This document shows, piece by piece, positions 7,939 through 8,669 of a DNA stretch of 8,669 nucleotides. Position 1 is the first letter of the stretch. Each line of letters begins with the position of its first letter. The position numbers were made by a program, and so were the translations under genes. This stretch comes from an uncultured Ruminococcus sp. (GTDB taxonomy: Bacteria; Bacillota; Clostridia; Oscillospirales; Ruminococcaceae): the NCBI GenBank assembly GCA_945876155.1, contig CAMCMW010000046.1, forward strand, positions 1-8,669, read 5' to 3'. Below the pieces are notes generated by a model that ran no database searches, was not told where the DNA came from, and saw only the letters and a program-made list of their open reading frames with translations.

Positions 7939-8669
7939 TCAAACCTCTGTTTCGGTGTTAACGATTTTTCCGATACAGCAGTCAATATTACTCTCTTCTA
8001 TTTTAACACAAAAAATCGTTCTGCGCAAACTTTTTTCGCATTTTTTTGCAGGAATTTTTATTAATGTGTAATCTGGTGCATATCCCTGGTGAAATTCGGG
8101 GGAACTTTCACGCTCAAAAAGCACAGGAACAGTCTTTCCCACCTGCTTTTTAAGGTACTCACTTTGCAAATCAGCGGCAAGGGCTTTCATTCTGTCGGCA
8201 CGCTCATGCTTTACCGCTTTGGATATCTGCGGACGGTTTGCGGCTGGAGTGCCATTTCTGGGGGAGTACTGGAAAACGTGTATCTTTGCAAATCCCACCT
8301 CTCTGACAAATTCCAGCGACTGTTCAAAGTCCTCGTCACTTTCCTCCGGAAAACCTACCATAATATCTGTGGTTATGGAGCAGTCCGGAAAGACAGAACG
8401 AATCCTGTTTACGATATCCATGTATTCAGCGGTATTGTAGTGCCGGTTCATGTTGTGGAGCGTTCTGTCACAACCGCTCTGCAGTGACAGGTGAAACTGC
8501 GGACAGAATTGCGGCAGACGTGAAAGCCTAAGCAGGTCCTCATCTGTGATAACTTCCGGTTCAAGAGAACCAAGCCTTACTCTCTCCACCCCCTTTATCT
8601 TACAGCACTCCTCAACTGCGTCCGCAAGCCTTAAACCCAGTTCTTTTCCGTAAAAAGCAAGGTTTATCC
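7939..8669 (-). CDS. mtaB: tRNA methylthiotransferase, MtaB type (C-terminal part; start lies outside the window)
   Basis: This is a radical-SAM enzyme that adds a methylthio group at A37 of certain tRNAs; MtaB acts on t6A37 to give ms2t6A. The visible frame gives 242 residues, while the family is about 430-450, so the N-terminal MTTase domain and the CxxxCxxC cluster motif lie beyond the window edge. The visible part starts INLAFYGKELGLRLADAV and continues RVRLGSLEPEVI, HLSLQSGCDRTLHNMNRHY, TDIMVGFPEESDEDFEQS and HVFQYSPRNGTPAA, all typical of the MiaB/MtaB radical-SAM barrel. A C-terminal TRAM-like RNA-binding domain of about 60 residues (from about GKTVPVLFE, through GYAPDYTLIKI, to CIGKIV) follows. 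The pattern LGSLEP and the NLAFYGKELGL stretch favour MtaB over MiaB. The stop codon at 7939-7941 lies 70 bp before the purL start on the same strand. A GTG at 8589 is an internal valine, not the start. Confidence 0.9.
   Translation of the reverse strand, partial: INLAFYGKELGLRLADAVEECCKIKGVERVRLGSLEPEVITDEDLLRLSRLPQFCPQFHLSLQSGCDRTLHNMNRHYNTAEYMDIVNRIRSVFPDCSITTDIMVGFPEESDEDFEQSLEFVREVGFAKIHVFQYSPRNGTPAANRPQISKAVKHERADRMKALAADLQSEYLKKQVGKTVPVLFERESSPEFHQGYAPDYTLIKIPAKKCEKSLRRTIFCVKIEESNIDCCIGKIVNTETEV
8000..8028 (-). promoter_or_regulatory. Possible purL promoter inside the 3' end of mtaB
   Basis: On the minus strand TTGCGC (8028-8023) is followed after 17 bp by TAAAAT (8005-8000). A TG one base before the -10 makes an extended -10 (TGTTAAAAT). 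The -35 matches only 3/6. The expected start near 7993 would give a purL leader of about 125 nt containing the hairpin at 7906-7932. Moderate match in AT-rich coding sequence, so tentative. Confidence 0.35.

Noticed and set aside
7945..7965. CCGAA-containing stretch upstream of purL as a Bacillus-type PurR box
   Set aside because: Only the CCGAA core fits, it lies within the mtaB coding end, and no second, paired box is seen.
7869..7985. Longer purL open frame starting at 7985
   Set aside because: The 39 extra residues do not look like PurL, have no fitting ribosome site, and overlap the end of mtaB. The start at 7868 has GGAG at good spacing and matches the family N-terminus.
7868..7993. 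Purine riboswitch in the purL leader
   Set aside because: The conserved three-way junction core and paired loops of the purine aptamer are not recognisable, and the space is already largely taken by the mtaB end and the hairpin.

Overview
The window looks like ordinary chromosomal core sequence from a low-to-mid GC Firmicute of class Clostridia, plausibly a Ruminococcus-like member of the Oscillospiraceae. This is inferred from four things: a type-3 (short, archaeal-like) prolyl-tRNA synthetase, a single-chain PurL-PurQ fusion of the clostridial kind, an EF-G paralogue, and strong AGGAGG-type ribosome sites with sigma-A promoters. The genus is a guess. No mobile genes, phage genes, CRISPR array, tRNA or rRNA are visible.

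Left part, plus strand: the 3' five-sixths of a prolyl-tRNA synthetase gene (1-1215) ends in a clear intrinsic terminator. A near-consensus sigma-A promoter then drives a single-gene unit encoding an EF-G-like translational GTPase (1412-3475). This gene ends at a long A-tract/T-tract hairpin that also serves the convergent gene on the other side.

Right part, minus strand, reading right to left: the C-terminal half of a tRNA methylthiotransferase of the MtaB type (7939-8669), the large purine enzyme phosphoribosylformylglycinamidine synthase PurL with its glutaminase domain fused at the C-terminus (4164-7868), and a small Rrf2-family regulator with three clustered cysteines (3534-3971). A terminator-like hairpin separates mtaB from purL. 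A possible purL promoter lies inside the end of mtaB, so purL may have a leader of about 125 nt that contains this hairpin.

The least ordinary stretch is the gap of about 190 bp between purL and the Rrf2 gene. It is packed with four consecutive hairpins (3991-4152). In three of them one position is an A/C mismatch in plus-strand RNA but a G-U pair in minus-strand RNA. This suggests a structured RNA on the purL/rrf2 strand, or a small palindromic repeat element. No canonical terminator follows purL.

The genes share only broad themes (translation, tRNA modification, purine synthesis, an Fe-S/redox-type regulator). Nothing in the sequence shows that they form a dedicated system, and no clearly new multi-gene system was found.
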